In this document: one piece after another, positions 1 to 8,948 of the stretch | Numbering within the stretch: position 1 is the stretch's first letter | Layout of the letters: every line of letters starts with the position of its first letter | Origin: an uncultured Acidimicrobiales bacterium | GTDB lineage: Bacteria; Actinomycetota; Acidimicrobiia; Acidimicrobiales; SHLQ01 | NCBI GenBank assembly: GCA_938038785.1 | Contig: CALHTB010000022.1 | Span: forward strand, 1 to 64,000 | Length of the DNA: 64,000 nucleotides | Reading direction: 5' to 3' | Program-made: the position numbers and the translations under genes | Notes under the pieces: model-generated | Told to the model about the DNA's origin: nothing | The model's input: the letters and a program-made list of their open reading frames with translations, nothing else | The model's database searches: none

Positions 1-702
1 GAAACCACACTTCACAACGCCATCGGCAGCTACAAGAAGAACGTCGACCTGTTCATCCTCCCAAGCCACTTCCACACAAACAAGCTTGTCGACTGGGGCC
101 TCCCGGCCGACAAGACCCGCTACCTCCCAAATGCCGTCGACGTGTCCGAGATGGTCCCGAACTATTCCGCTGGCGAACGGTTCGTATTTGTCGGCCGCCT
201 CTCAGAAGAAAAGGGCCTACTCACGTTCGTTCAGGCGGTCGCCGACTCGGGCGTCGCCGCAACGATCGTTGGCACCGGCCCCCAAGAAGACGAGCTCCGC
301 TCCCTCGTCGAGCGCACCGGCGCAAACGTCGAGTTTGCGGGTTACCAAACCGGCGACGCACTGTTCGACATCGTCCGTGCAGCCCGAGCACTCGTGCTCC
401 CATCGGAGTGCTACGAGAACGCACCGGTCGTGCTGCTAGAGGCCTATGGCGTGGGCACCCCGGTGCTTGGCTCGGACTTGGGTGGCATCCCCGAGCTCAT
501 CGTTCCAGGCGAAACCGGTCTGCTCGCAACCGCTGGCAGCTCGGCATCGTTCGCCGAGCAGCTGACAACTATGCAGAACCTCAGCGACGGCGAACTCGGC
601 GACATGGGCCGAGCCGGCCGAACCTTCGTTGAAGAACGCTTCGCCCGCGAGCAATACCTCGAGGGCCTGCTCGACATCTACCGAGAACTCGGCGCCGCCT
701 AA
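1..702 (+). CDS. GT4-family glycosyltransferase, 5' truncated by the window edge
   Basis: The frame is open at base 1, so the N-terminal acceptor half is outside; 233 residues are visible. These are the nucleotide-sugar-binding half of a GT-B fold enzyme: an FVGRLSEEKG strand-loop, a GTGPQ turn and the EX7E donor-binding signature in ENAPVVLLEAYG. Such retaining enzymes transfer hexoses from NDP- or GDP-sugars onto lipid-linked glycans at the inner membrane face. Donor and acceptor cannot be read from sequence. The gene sits before a Wzz-like, sulfotransferase and ligase operon, so a role in the same surface polysaccharide is inferred. A 31-bp palindrome follows the stop. Confidence 0.9.
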   Translation, partial: ETTLHNAIGSYKKNVDLFILPSHFHTNKLVDWGLPADKTRYLPNAVDVSEMVPNYSAGERFVFVGRLSEEKGLLTFVQAVADSGVAATIVGTGPQEDELRSLVERTGANVEFAGYQTGDALFDIVRAARALVLPSECYENAPVVLLEAYGVGTPVLGSDLGGIPELIVPGETGLLATAGSSASFAEQLTTMQNLSDGELGDMGRAGRTFVEERFAREQYLEGLLDIYRELGAA

Positions 703-710
703 TCCCGTAT

Positions 711-741
711 CTGACATCTGGAGTCTGACCCCCGATGTCAG
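711..741. repeat. 31-bp hyper-palindrome, copy 1
   Basis: Near-perfect palindrome with 15-nt arms around a single central base; left arm consensus CTGACATCNGGGGTC. It follows the GT4 stop and ends just before the TAGAGT box of the next gene. Two other copies lie at 15301 and 59792. It could act as a terminator or as a mobile REP-like unit. Confidence 0.85.
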
Positions 742-756
742 TTATAGAGTCGGTGG

Positions 757-1491
757 ATGACGCCTGAGGAATTCAACGCCGCAACCGCTCCACAACTCCA
801 GAAGATCGGAGCGATTCACTACTTCCACCCGTACGCGAAGGAAGCAGCCGAGGGGTTGGGTATCGATGGGTTCCGCTTCTACTTCTGTGGTCGCGCTGGA
901 GTGCTCGGCGAGGTGAGCACTGACGTGATGCTCTCGGCGTTTGGTTACTTCGAGCCAGGGCTGGTCGACAAGATGTGGACCACCAGCAAGGAGCGCTGCA
1001 ACGTCGTCGACGCTGCGCAGGCACAAATGGGCGTGTCCTACCGCTTAGGTGCCGAAGCGCTTGGCGACGTCGATGGGTTGGCCGAAGCTGCAGCATCGAT
1101 GGGCGAGCTCGCCGCACAGGTCGACCGCAGCGCCCTCCCGCTCTTCGCCGGGTTCCTGGCGCTCGACGTTCCCGACTCCCCTGCCGAGGCCTTCATGCAC
1201 CAGGCAGTTCTTATGCGCGAACTTCGCGGCAGCGTCCACCTCGCCGCGTTGGCTGCCACCGGGCTCGGGTCGCGAGCTGCTCACCAAATCAAGCGCCCGA
1301 ACGACCTCGAAATGTTCGGCTACAAAGAGTCGCTCAAACTGACCGACTCGGATCATGCCGCCTACGAACTCCTCGAACCCATGACTGACTCGGCGATGAA
1401 TCTTCACGCTGAAGCAATCACCGCTGACCAGCGAGCCCAAATCGCAACTGCGGTCGCGGCCGCACACACCGCGCTCGGCCTCGACGGCTAG
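757..1491 (+). CDS. SCO6745 family protein
   Basis: A 244-residue soluble protein matching the actinobacterial SCO6745 family, whose biochemical role is not established. Family hallmarks visible are the early YFHPYAKEAAEGLG stretch, the GFRFYFCGRAGVLG segment near residue 40 and a conserved ERCNVVDAAQAQ helix near residue 85. The protein is mostly alpha-helical. The ATG at 757 lies six bases after a TAGAGT box (745-750) and has no Shine-Dalgarno sequence, which suggests a leaderless transcript and an independent promoter. It appears monocistronic and unrelated to the flanking polysaccharide genes. Confidence 0.8.
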   Translation: MTPEEFNAATAPQLQKIGAIHYFHPYAKEAAEGLGIDGFRFYFCGRAGVLGEVSTDVMLSAFGYFEPGLVDKMWTTSKERCNVVDAAQAQMGVSYRLGAEALGDVDGLAEAAASMGELAAQVDRSALPLFAGFLALDVPDSPAEAFMHQAVLMRELRGSVHLAALAATGLGSRAAHQIKRPNDLEMFGYKESLKLTDSDHAAYELLEPMTDSAMNLHAEAITADQRAQIATAVAAAHTALGLDG

Positions 1492-1798
1492 CCAAGTTTT
1501 CGCTGCCTCACGCTCACCAAATCGACACGGTTTTACGCGCAATTTCACTCCGCGTGTTCATCCTGACTCAGGTCGTATGGACCTCGGTTGTGTGCCATTG
1601 GTCTCAAAGTAGTGAAAACGTTGGGAATCCGGGCCATCTTGCCCAGCAACGAGCTCCTATTTTGACTTATGGTGGCGGGAGCAGCAGCCGAAACTAATTC
1701 CACGAGACGCATCTAAAACACAAATTTGGATCGTAATTAACACACCATGTGGTTGTGGGAATAGCCTGACTTGACGGCGTGTGAGGAAAGAATTCGGA
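1492..1798. other. AT-rich intergenic region before the polysaccharide operon
   Basis: No gene is supported in these 307 bases. They are clearly more AT-rich than the surroundings, especially near 1700-1760, as expected of a promoter or upstream regulatory region for the wzz-like operon. TTGACT at 1662-1667 resembles a -35 element, but I cannot find a well-spaced -10. No strong hairpin was seen. Confidence 0.4.
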
Positions 1799-3049
1799 AT
1801 GACCGAAGGCGATACAGAAAGTTCAGGGGAGCTCTCCTCCTTCCTGCATTTGACAGGGTGGCGGCCGCTTGTTCTCGCGCTCATCGCGGGGCTTGCTGGT
1901 GCGGTCGGGCTGTTCCTCGCGCTCAGCGCACCAGCGGAATTTCAGGCCCGCTACACCTTGAACGCCCAGCGCATCGCCGACGACGATTTCACCCCGGCAC
2001 AGCTCGACATCTTCGTTGAAGAAATTGCTCAGACGGCCCAGTTCCCACAGGTCATTCGAGCCGTCGAAATCCGCACCGGCCTCGTCGAAGAAGACGACTA
2101 CATGATCACCGTGGGCCAGTCTGGTTCGACCCTGGCCAACGTCGACATCAACGTCGTTTCCGAAGTCGCCGAAGAAGCTCAGCTGGTGGCAGTTGAGACC
2201 GGCATCGAAGCCATGACCGTCACCCTCAACAAGGTCCTCGGCGGCCACGTGGCCAGCGCCGATCAGATCGAAGACTCGATCGCCGAAATCGAAGCCGACG
2301 TAGCCGAGCTCACCCGCTTGGCCGGCGGCCTCAACCCACAGATCGCGTACGACACAGCGGTTCAGCGAGTGATCGCTCGTGAAGAGCGAAACAGCAACCC
2401 TCCACAGATCCCTCGGGACAACGGCGATGGCACCACGAGCTTGGTCGAAGAGCCCGAGCCAGATCCGCCGCTTCAAGAGCTCCGTGACCGGGTCACCGAA
2501 CTCGCCCCCATCCAGCGTCAATTCCAAAACGAATCAGCAGCCCTTGACGCCCTCAACCAGCGCTTGGGCGATCGCAACAACGACATCAGAGACGCCCGGG
2601 CGGCGCTCGCACTCGTCGAAACCGAACGCGACGACGCGCTCATCATCTCCGAGGTCGTTACCGAAGAGACCTCACGAATTGCTGGCCTGCTCACCGGCCT
2701 TTTGTTGTTCGCAGTTCCTGCAGCGCTCGCAGTCATCTTGCTCTTCGTCATATGGGACGCGCTTCGCAAGAAGCCCGAGGCCGATCAGATGCGTCGTGCG
2801 GACGACTTCGAACCGGCTGGAGTGCTCGAAGCAAGTGCGCAGCCAGCACTTCCCGAAGGCAAGGTCACCCCTCTGGTTGTGGTCGACGAAGAAGAGCTCG
2901 ATCCCGCCGACATTGGCGACGACATTCTCGCAGAAGTCGATGACGAAGAGGTCATCGTCGAAGATGACGACCCCGACGACGAACCGAAGTCGAAGAAGCG
3001 TTCCAAAGATGGCCGTTGGGGACGCGACGCCAGTAGCAAAGCAGGCTGA
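1799..3049 (+). CDS. Wzz-like polysaccharide co-polymerase (chain-length determinant)
   Basis: A 416-residue inner-membrane protein with the architecture of polysaccharide co-polymerases: a first transmembrane helix at about 23-44, a long extracytoplasmic helical and coiled-coil region, and a second transmembrane helix at about 294-320. A cytoplasmic, very acidic tail follows (about 360-405), ending in lysine/arginine clusters. There is no C-terminal Walker kinase, so it is not a fused BY-kinase. I chose ATG 1799 over the in-frame GTG at 1781 because GAGGAAAG at 1783-1790 sits at ribosome-binding distance. It heads a tightly packed operon with the sulfotransferase, ligase and GT2 genes, which supports a role in setting chain length during export. 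Confidence 0.75.
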   Translation: MTEGDTESSGELSSFLHLTGWRPLVLALIAGLAGAVGLFLALSAPAEFQARYTLNAQRIADDDFTPAQLDIFVEEIAQTAQFPQVIRAVEIRTGLVEEDDYMITVGQSGSTLANVDINVVSEVAEEAQLVAVETGIEAMTVTLNKVLGGHVASADQIEDSIAEIEADVAELTRLAGGLNPQIAYDTAVQRVIAREERNSNPPQIPRDNGDGTTSLVEEPEPDPPLQELRDRVTELAPIQRQFQNESAALDALNQRLGDRNNDIRDARAALALVETERDDALIISEVVTEETSRIAGLLTGLLLFAVPAALAVILLFVIWDALRKKPEADQMRRADDFEPAGVLEASAQPALPEGKVTPLVVVDEEELDPADIGDDILAEVDDEEVIVEDDDPDDEPKSKKRSKDGRWGRDASSKAG

Positions 3050-3051
3050 TC

Positions 3052-3963
3052 ATGGCGACGAATCCTCCGATCTTTATCGTCGGGGCGGGTCGAAGTGGCT
3101 CCACCGCGTTCCACCACGCCTTTGCCCGCCACCCGCACGTGTCTTGGGTCTCGAAGATCCTCGACGTCATGCCATCAGCTGAAAAGCTGAATTCGGCAGT
3201 GCTCAAAGGGCTCGACAACCCACTCGTCGGCACCGCCTTGAAGCGCGGCATCATCGAACGCGGGCATCTCAAGCCAAGCGAGGCCTACGCCTACTGGGAG
3301 CGCATCGCCCCCGGCTTTAGCGAACCGTTCCGCGACCTGCTCGACACCGACCTCACCGAGAAGACAAAGAGCAACCTGCAGCAGGCCGTCGAACGCCTCA
3401 CAATCGACGAGCGCCCTACCCCACTCCACAAGATCACCGGTTGGCCCCGCGTGGGCTACCTCAACGTCGCTTTCCCCGACGCCAAGTTCATTCATGTCGT
3501 GCGCGACGGACGTGCGGTCGTGAACTCGATCATGCAGATCGACTTCTGGGAAGGTTGGAAGGGCACAAAGGGATGGCGGGGGCTCGATATGACCCCCGAG
3601 CAGAAGGCCCGTTGGGAAGCCAGCGGACAGTCCTTCGTGACCCTCGGTGCCATGGAACTTTCCGATATGTTCGATGCAATGGTGGAAGCAACGGCCAAGA
3701 TCCCAAGCGAACGATTCCTCGAGATCCGCTACGAAGATCTCTGTGACGACCCGACCGGCACGTTCCGAGCCGTCACCGACTATTGCGATCTCGACTACAC
3801 CGACGACTTCAACCAGTCGGTCATCGATTTCGGATTCCGCAACACCAACGAGAAATGGCGCCGCGACCTCACCGAGCTACAACAGCGCCAGCTCGAAGCC
3901 GAGCTAGCTCGCCACCTAACTCACTGGGGCTACCCGCTGGCCTTTGACGCGCCGCCGTCATGA
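3052..3963 (+). CDS. PAPS-dependent sulfotransferase family protein
   Basis: A 303-residue sulfotransferase, expected to move sulfate from PAPS onto a hydroxyl. The 5'-phosphosulfate loop is at the N-terminus (GAGRSGST, residues 11-18), and the 3'-phosphate-binding strand-helix VRDGRAVVNS lies near residue 150. Further on is the typical EIRYEDLCDDP segment. It starts two bases after the wzz-like stop, and its own end overlaps the next gene by ATGA, so it is translationally coupled in the polysaccharide operon. I infer that the exported glycan is sulfated, a property common in marine polymers. The acceptor is unknown; a small metabolite or lipid is possible. Confidence 0.85.
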   Translation: MATNPPIFIVGAGRSGSTAFHHAFARHPHVSWVSKILDVMPSAEKLNSAVLKGLDNPLVGTALKRGIIERGHLKPSEAYAYWERIAPGFSEPFRDLLDTDLTEKTKSNLQQAVERLTIDERPTPLHKITGWPRVGYLNVAFPDAKFIHVVRDGRAVVNSIMQIDFWEGWKGTKGWRGLDMTPEQKARWEASGQSFVTLGAMELSDMFDAMVEATAKIPSERFLEIRYEDLCDDPTGTFRAVTDYCDLDYTDDFNQSVIDFGFRNTNEKWRRDLTELQQRQLEAELARHLTHWGYPLAFDAPPS

Positions 3964-5477
3964 CAACCGTTTCGTCCTCGCGTTCCCGAGATCGTGTTTC
4001 GATCCGGGCCGAGCACGAGTCCGACCAGCCTGAACTACCGGCGCCACTGCCTGGGCCCGCATCGATTCTTGTAGTGCTCGCAGCCATCGTCGCTGGCCTC
4101 GCCATGGCGTTCGCGTTTCAATCGCTGTCGCCCGACACCCCATTCGTCATCCTCGGCGGAACCCTCATGGTCGCGACGATCATGGGGCTCATCGGCCTGT
4201 ACCGATACGAATGGTTCCTACTGCTCACATTGGCTGTACGGCCCGCGCTCGACGACCTAATCGCCGACCAGTTCGGCACGTTCCAACCATCAGCCATCCT
4301 TGGCATCCTCGCCATCGGAGTGACCGCACTCCACCTCGTCAGCCGCCGATTCACCGGCAACTGGAATCGGGTAACACCCTTGGGGCTTGCGTTCATGGCG
4401 TTCTTCCTGGGCTTCCTGCCGAGCTTTGTTACCTCGGTCGACCGGGGAGTGTCGCAAGCAGCGCTCTTTGGCCTCGCATCGGTCGTGCTGCTCTATCTTG
4501 CGATCGAACAACACCTACTCGACGACGGCCGTTTCCTCTACAAGCTCTTGGCGGCAACCGCCCTGGGCATGATCGTGCCCGTCATCACCGGCTTCGTTCA
4601 GTTCTTCTTCACCGGCACCCTCGACCCCGGCGGCTCGGGCCTCGTCCGAATCGATGGTTCCTTCGCCCATCCAAACACGTTCGCCACGTACCTCACGTTC
4701 GTTGTGCTGCTCGCAATCAGCATCATCCCCACCGTTGCCGTCAAGCAGAAGCTGGTCGTTATTTCCGCAGCGAGCCTCGGTGGCTTCCTGCTGGTAGCCA
4801 CCTTCGCCCGCGGCGCCTGGGCAAGCTTCCTCATCGGCGCCTTGGTCATGGCCGCTCGCATCAACCGCAAGCTCGTTGTGGTCATCGCTGGCGGCGCAGC
4901 GTTGGTCGGCGTGGCAGTCCCAGGAGTGCGAAGCCGAGTCGACAACCTCTTTGCCACTACCGGCGCTAACGGTGGCGCCAAGACCGACGATTCGCTCGGT
5001 TGGCGTATTGGCTACTGGGACGAGCTGTGGGGACGCTTTGCCTTCTCCCAGCCGGTCACTGGCATCGGCATCGACGCCACCAAAACCCAGACGCTCGCCG
5101 CCAAAGACCCGCACAACAGTTTCCTGCAGGCCTGGCTCGAAGGCGGCATCATCGGTTTCGTCGGGTTTATGGCAGTGCTCGTCGTCGGAACCATCGCCGG
5201 TTGGAGAACCTGGCAGAAGGCACGACGGGGCCAGCTTGACCATCAAACCAAGCTCATCAGCGTTGGTTCGATCGCTGCGCTGCTATCGGTCGCCGCACAG
5301 CTGATCACCGAGAACGTGCTGCTCAACACCATCGTGTGGTGGTACCTCAACATCGCATTCGCCTACCTCGCAGTTCTGACCTGGGGCAAGCGCGCCACCA
5401 GCGAGCCAACTCCTGACTTCACCCAGTTGGCGCTGCCCGCAGGCGATCGTCGACAACCTGCTGAAAGCTCTCCATGA
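3960..5477 (+). CDS. O-antigen ligase/polymerase family membrane protein
   Basis: A 505-residue polytopic protein with roughly twelve hydrophobic segments and one large extracytoplasmic loop, matching the Wzy_C / WaaL superfamily. The characteristic DPHNSFLQAWLEGG stretch near residue 380 holds the conserved histidine of the ligase loop. It probably polymerises repeat units or attaches a finished glycan to its acceptor outside the membrane; sequence alone does not separate the two roles. Its ATG overlaps the sulfotransferase stop by four bases, and its own stop overlaps the GT2 start by four, so the three are one translational unit. Confidence 0.85.
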   Translation: MTTVSSSRSRDRVSIRAEHESDQPELPAPLPGPASILVVLAAIVAGLAMAFAFQSLSPDTPFVILGGTLMVATIMGLIGLYRYEWFLLLTLAVRPALDDLIADQFGTFQPSAILGILAIGVTALHLVSRRFTGNWNRVTPLGLAFMAFFLGFLPSFVTSVDRGVSQAALFGLASVVLLYLAIEQHLLDDGRFLYKLLAATALGMIVPVITGFVQFFFTGTLDPGGSGLVRIDGSFAHPNTFATYLTFVVLLAISIIPTVAVKQKLVVISAASLGGFLLVATFARGAWASFLIGALVMAARINRKLVVVIAGGAALVGVAVPGVRSRVDNLFATTGANGGAKTDDSLGWRIGYWDELWGRFAFSQPVTGIGIDATKTQTLAAKDPHNSFLQAWLEGGIIGFVGFMAVLVVGTIAGWRTWQKARRGQLDHQTKLISVGSIAALLSVAAQLITENVLLNTIVWWYLNIAFAYLAVLTWGKRATSEPTPDFTQLALPAGDRRQPAESSP

Positions 5478-6370
5478 CCCCCTCCCCCCGTCTGTCGATT
5501 GGCGTACCCGTCTACAACGGCGCCGACTACATCGCCGAAGCCATTCGTAGCCACCTCGAGCAGGATTTCACCGACTTCGAACTTGTGGTGTCTGACAACT
5601 GCTCCGACGACGCCACTCCCGACATCATCAACGAGTTCGTCAACGCCGACTCGCGCGTGACGTACAGCCGAAACGACGAGAACGTCGGAGGGCCAGCCAA
5701 CTTCAATCGGCTCTTTCGTTTGACCACCGGCGAACTCTTCACATGGGCTGCCGCCGACGACCGGATCGAACCGGGCTATCTGTCAAAGGTCATTGCCATG
5801 ATGGACGCCGACCCCGACGTCGTCATTGGCCATAGTGACGCACTGCTCATCGACCCGAAGAGCGAACCAATGCTCGAGATGGACCAAGGCTTCCTCGGCG
5901 GAGATGGCTACATGGAAGCCATCAAGCTGACGCCACCGATCGGTGACGACCGGTTTCACTCGCCGCACCCGCACGAGCGAATCGACGCAGTGATCAACAA
6001 CAACCATCGCAACTTCTACATCTTCGGCATCATGCGCCGCGACGTCATGATGCAAACCCGCTTGCACGGAGCGTTCTACGGCGGCGACCGCACCCTGCTC
6101 GTCGAGATGGCCATGCGCGGCACGTTCCGCAAGGTCCAGGAGCCGCTGTTTGGCTCGAGGAGCCACGGTAGCAACGCCAGCCGAAGCGGCATGGACTTCG
6201 AGCAGCTCAAGCAGCACGGAGCAAAGGACCTATCGTTCGCAAGCCAGGTCATGAAGGGCTACGTCAACGGCGTTCGTTCGGCCGGTGTGAGCCGGTCTGA
6301 CGAGCTCAAATGCCTTGCGGTCGTCGCCAAAAAGTTCAAGCAACCAACCCGTCTGCTCCGCGGCTGGTAG
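5474..6370 (+). CDS. GT2-family glycosyltransferase
   Basis: A 298-residue GT-A fold inverting glycosyltransferase. The N-terminal strand LSIGVPVYNGADYIAEAI, the SDNCSDD acidic nucleotide-binding turn near residue 41 and the AADDRIEPGYL metal-site region near residue 94 are typical of family 2. No membrane helices are visible, so it should act at the cytoplasmic face. It is the last gene of the ATGA-coupled operon, and a strong inverted repeat follows its stop. Sugar donor and acceptor are not predictable. Confidence 0.88.
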   Translation: MTPSPRLSIGVPVYNGADYIAEAIRSHLEQDFTDFELVVSDNCSDDATPDIINEFVNADSRVTYSRNDENVGGPANFNRLFRLTTGELFTWAAADDRIEPGYLSKVIAMMDADPDVVIGHSDALLIDPKSEPMLEMDQGFLGGDGYMEAIKLTPPIGDDRFHSPHPHERIDAVINNNHRNFYIFGIMRRDVMMQTRLHGAFYGGDRTLLVEMAMRGTFRKVQEPLFGSRSHGSNASRSGMDFEQLKQHGAKDLSFASQVMKGYVNGVRSAGVSRSDELKCLAVVAKKFKQPTRLLRGW

Positions 6371-6382
6371 CAAACGCGAAAA

Positions 6383-6423
6383 CTGAGATGGTCTTTACCC
6401 TTCCCTGACAAAGACCATCCCAG
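6383..6423. terminator. Terminator-like inverted repeat after the polysaccharide operon
   Basis: Arms 6383-6396 and 6410-6423 pair over 14 positions with one mismatch around a 13-base loop. There is no U-tract, so it may be a non-canonical actinobacterial terminator or an mRNA-end stabiliser. Confidence 0.65.
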
Positions 6424-6624
6424 TTGTTCGTATCAAGCACAATGACGGAAACGTGTGCGAGATTTTTGCTGAGCCTCAAGACGGTTTGAGACGTCAACAC
6501 GACAAGTCGTAACTTGCTAAGGAACAATTCGGACTCCCATCACATGAATCAAGAAATCATCTGACATAACCCCAACCTTGGGAGTCGATTTCTCGGCTGG
6601 GCAAACGGCATCTACCGTTAACGA

Positions 6625-7146
6625 ATGCCGATATATGCGCTCGAAGACGGATGGGAGCCACAAATCCACCCAGATGCCTATGTCCACCCCGAAGCTGTCC
6701 TGATTGGACGGGTGATTTTGGGCGCAAATTCATCGGTTTGGCCAGGAACCGTCATCCGCGCCGACGACAACACCATCACCATTGGCGAGCGCACATCGGT
6801 TCAAGACGGAGCAGTGCTCCACTGCACCCACGACTTCCCAACGACCGTCGGAAATGACTGCACGATTGGGCACAACGCCCACCTTGAGGGCTGCACGCTT
6901 GAGGATGCGTCCCTCGCTGGCTCCGGGTCGGTCATCCTCCACGGCACCATCGTGTCAAGCGGTGCACTCGTTGGAGCAAACGCACTGGTGCCTGGCGGCC
7001 GCACGATCCCACCCAACGCCATGGCGCTCGGCGTTCCCGCAAAAATTCGCGAAGATGCGAACTCGGTTGAACTCAACCTCTTGAACGCTGCGAGCTACGT
7101 TGAACGCAGCGCCCGCTATGCCAAGGTGATGCGGCAAATCGGGTGA
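6625..7146 (+). CDS. Gamma-carbonic-anhydrase-like hexapeptide-repeat protein
   Basis: A 173-residue left-handed beta-helix protein of the YrdA/CaiE/gamma-CA family. The conserved RADDN (residues 45-49) and the QD pair (60-61) of the active-site region are present. Of the three zinc histidines, H66 and H83 are visible. The usual third ligand, five residues after the GH motif, is replaced by E88, with H86 nearby. Whether it hydrates CO2 is therefore open; many relatives are uncharacterised. ATG 6625 is six bases after TACCGT (6613-6618), which suggests a leaderless mRNA. It is monocistronic. Confidence 0.8.
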   Translation: MPIYALEDGWEPQIHPDAYVHPEAVLIGRVILGANSSVWPGTVIRADDNTITIGERTSVQDGAVLHCTHDFPTTVGNDCTIGHNAHLEGCTLEDASLAGSGSVILHGTIVSSGALVGANALVPGGRTIPPNAMALGVPAKIREDANSVELNLLNAASYVERSARYAKVMRQIG

Positions 7147-7260
7147 CGAGCATGGTTCCTCATAGTCAATTTGACCTAGCTGATTGGGTCTTCCGTGCTC
7201 TCGGCAGGCCGGGTTCGATGACGTACGTTCGGTACTGTTACCAACTTCAACAGGACTGAT

Positions 7261-8424
7261 GTGATTAAACGGCGCAAGACGGACAGTTTGCGAATAGCAA
7301 TGGTGGGCACCCGCGGTATGCCCGCGAACTATGGCGGGGTCGAAACCGTCGTCGATGTACTAGCTCGCCAGTTGGTCTCTCGCGGCCATCAAGTCACCGT
7401 CTTTTGCCGCTCCGAGGACTATGACGTTCATCCCCCGATGATCGATGGCGTCAAGCTCGTATACCTGCCCGCATCGAAGTCACCTGGCGTCGGCGCAATG
7501 ATCCACGCACTTCGGTCCGCCATCTACTGCATCGGCCGTGACTTCGACATCATCCACTTCCACGCACTCGGCCCAGGCATGATGTCGATCATCTCCCGTC
7601 TGCTGACAAAGTCAACCGTCGTCGTAACCGTCCATGGACGTGACGACAAGCGAGACAAATGGAGTCGGGCCACACGAACCCTTCTGCGCTTCGCTGCCAC
7701 CATCTCGGCCCGCGTGCCGCACTCGACCCTCGTCGTATCCCAAACACTGGCCAACGAATACGCCGACGAATTCCGACGTAGCACCACTGTTGTCCCTAAC
7801 TCGACACACCCAATCGCCGAGGTCTCGGCCGGGTCGACACTCGAACGCTTCGGACTGCAACCTCAGCGCTACTTCGTGTCGGTGGGACGACTCGTCCCCG
7901 AAAAAGCACCTCACGAGACTGTTCAGGCGTACAACGCGGCAATGACCGACATGCCACTCGTCATCATTGGCGGCGCAGCTGGCACCGAAAGCTACGTCAA
8001 GCACCTTCACGATCTCGCCGAAGGCAACGACAACATCATCTTCACCGGTCCGCTGTACGGCGAAGAACTTGCCGAGATGCTGACCAACGCTGGAGCGTTC
8101 GTTACATCGTCACATCTTGAAGGCTTGCCCACGGCACTCATCGAAGCCGGCCGCGCTGCACTGCCGATCATCGCTAGTGACATCCCACCACACTGTGAAA
8201 TTCTGAACACGACCACGGGTTCTGACGGCCGTCGGGTCTACTCAACCGGCGACACCTCAGCGCTCGCCGAGCTGTTCGGCCTTATCGAACAAGCCCACGA
8301 CGAAGAACTCTTCGGCGCCAAGATGCTCGCTTCCGAGCTCGACGACCGCTACGCGCCACGCCGCACCGGTGAAGTCCACGAACACGCCTACGTAGCCGCG
8401 ATCGCCAATCGGCATCGCCGGTAA
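7261..8424 (+). CDS. GT4-family glycosyltransferase with DUF1972-type N-terminus
   Basis: A 387-residue GT-B glycosyltransferase. The N-terminal AMVGTRGMPANYGGVETVV segment is the DUF1972 signature found in rhamnosyl- and other exopolysaccharide transferases. The C-terminal half carries VSVGRLVPEKAPH and the EX7E motif in EGLPTALIEAG. The start is GTG with AGGA a few bases upstream; starting later would cut into the conserved GTRG motif. It stands apart from the wzz-like operon but probably belongs to the same glycan pathway. A large repeat block fills the region after its stop. Confidence 0.88.
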   Translation: MIKRRKTDSLRIAMVGTRGMPANYGGVETVVDVLARQLVSRGHQVTVFCRSEDYDVHPPMIDGVKLVYLPASKSPGVGAMIHALRSAIYCIGRDFDIIHFHALGPGMMSIISRLLTKSTVVVTVHGRDDKRDKWSRATRTLLRFAATISARVPHSTLVVSQTLANEYADEFRRSTTVVPNSTHPIAEVSAGSTLERFGLQPQRYFVSVGRLVPEKAPHETVQAYNAAMTDMPLVIIGGAAGTESYVKHLHDLAEGNDNIIFTGPLYGEELAEMLTNAGAFVTSSHLEGLPTALIEAGRAALPIIASDIPPHCEILNTTTGSDGRRVYSTGDTSALAELFGLIEQAHDEELFGAKMLASELDDRYAPRRTGEVHEHAYVAAIANRHRR

Positions 8425-8948
8425 CAGCCGGCGGTTGGCGATCGCGATATTTCCCGCTCGTTCCTCGCTCCCGGCAGTCGCATCCTCCGCTTCGCTCCGG
8501 ACACTCTGCGGCTGCGCCTGAGGCGGCGTCCAGTCGTTCGTCCCTCACTCCTTCGGGAACTGGCGAGTCCTTTGTGCGTATACAAGCTCACGCGTTTAGC
8601 TGGAGCAAGCTCCGCTGTCGCGGTCGGTCATTGCGTAGTGCCCTCAGACCTTTTCGCCTTTCCGCTGGTATTCGTCGATCACCCAACGAAACGAACCTGG
8701 TACCTTTTTGCCGAAAGGTACCACGTTCGTTTTTGCGATTAGGAGCCTGGTACCTAAAGAGCGTCAGTTGTCGGGTTCCCCTGTGCCGTCGCTTATACGC
8801 ATAGAGGAATGCGAAGCCGCGTGCGGGAGTGAGGGACGAGCGACCAGGCTCCGCCTCTGGCGCAGCAGGCGCGAGGTCGAGGGAGCCCTACGAGCGCAGC
8901 GAGTCCCTGCGTACGGATTTGAGCCCTGGAGGGCGCAGCCCGGGAAAC
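8425..8948. repeat. Repeat block A between convergent gene ends
   Basis: No gene is supported here. The block contains a hairpin at 8691-8730 whose arms centre on CTGGTACCTTT, recurring degenerately at 59047-59087. A pair of 19-nt inverted arms lies at 8533-8551 and 8826-8844 with one mismatch, enclosing about 300 bp. A CGCCTTT...GCTGGTATTCG motif recurs at 40745-40762, and a TTTGTGCGTATACAA motif recurs in the 53.8-54.2 kb block. Together this looks like a nested, decayed inverted-repeat element family, with some arms possibly serving as bidirectional terminators. Confidence 0.7.

Noticed and set aside
1823-2527. 234-codon open frame opposite the wzz-like gene
   Set aside because: Antisense; the sense product has clear two-helix co-polymerase architecture.
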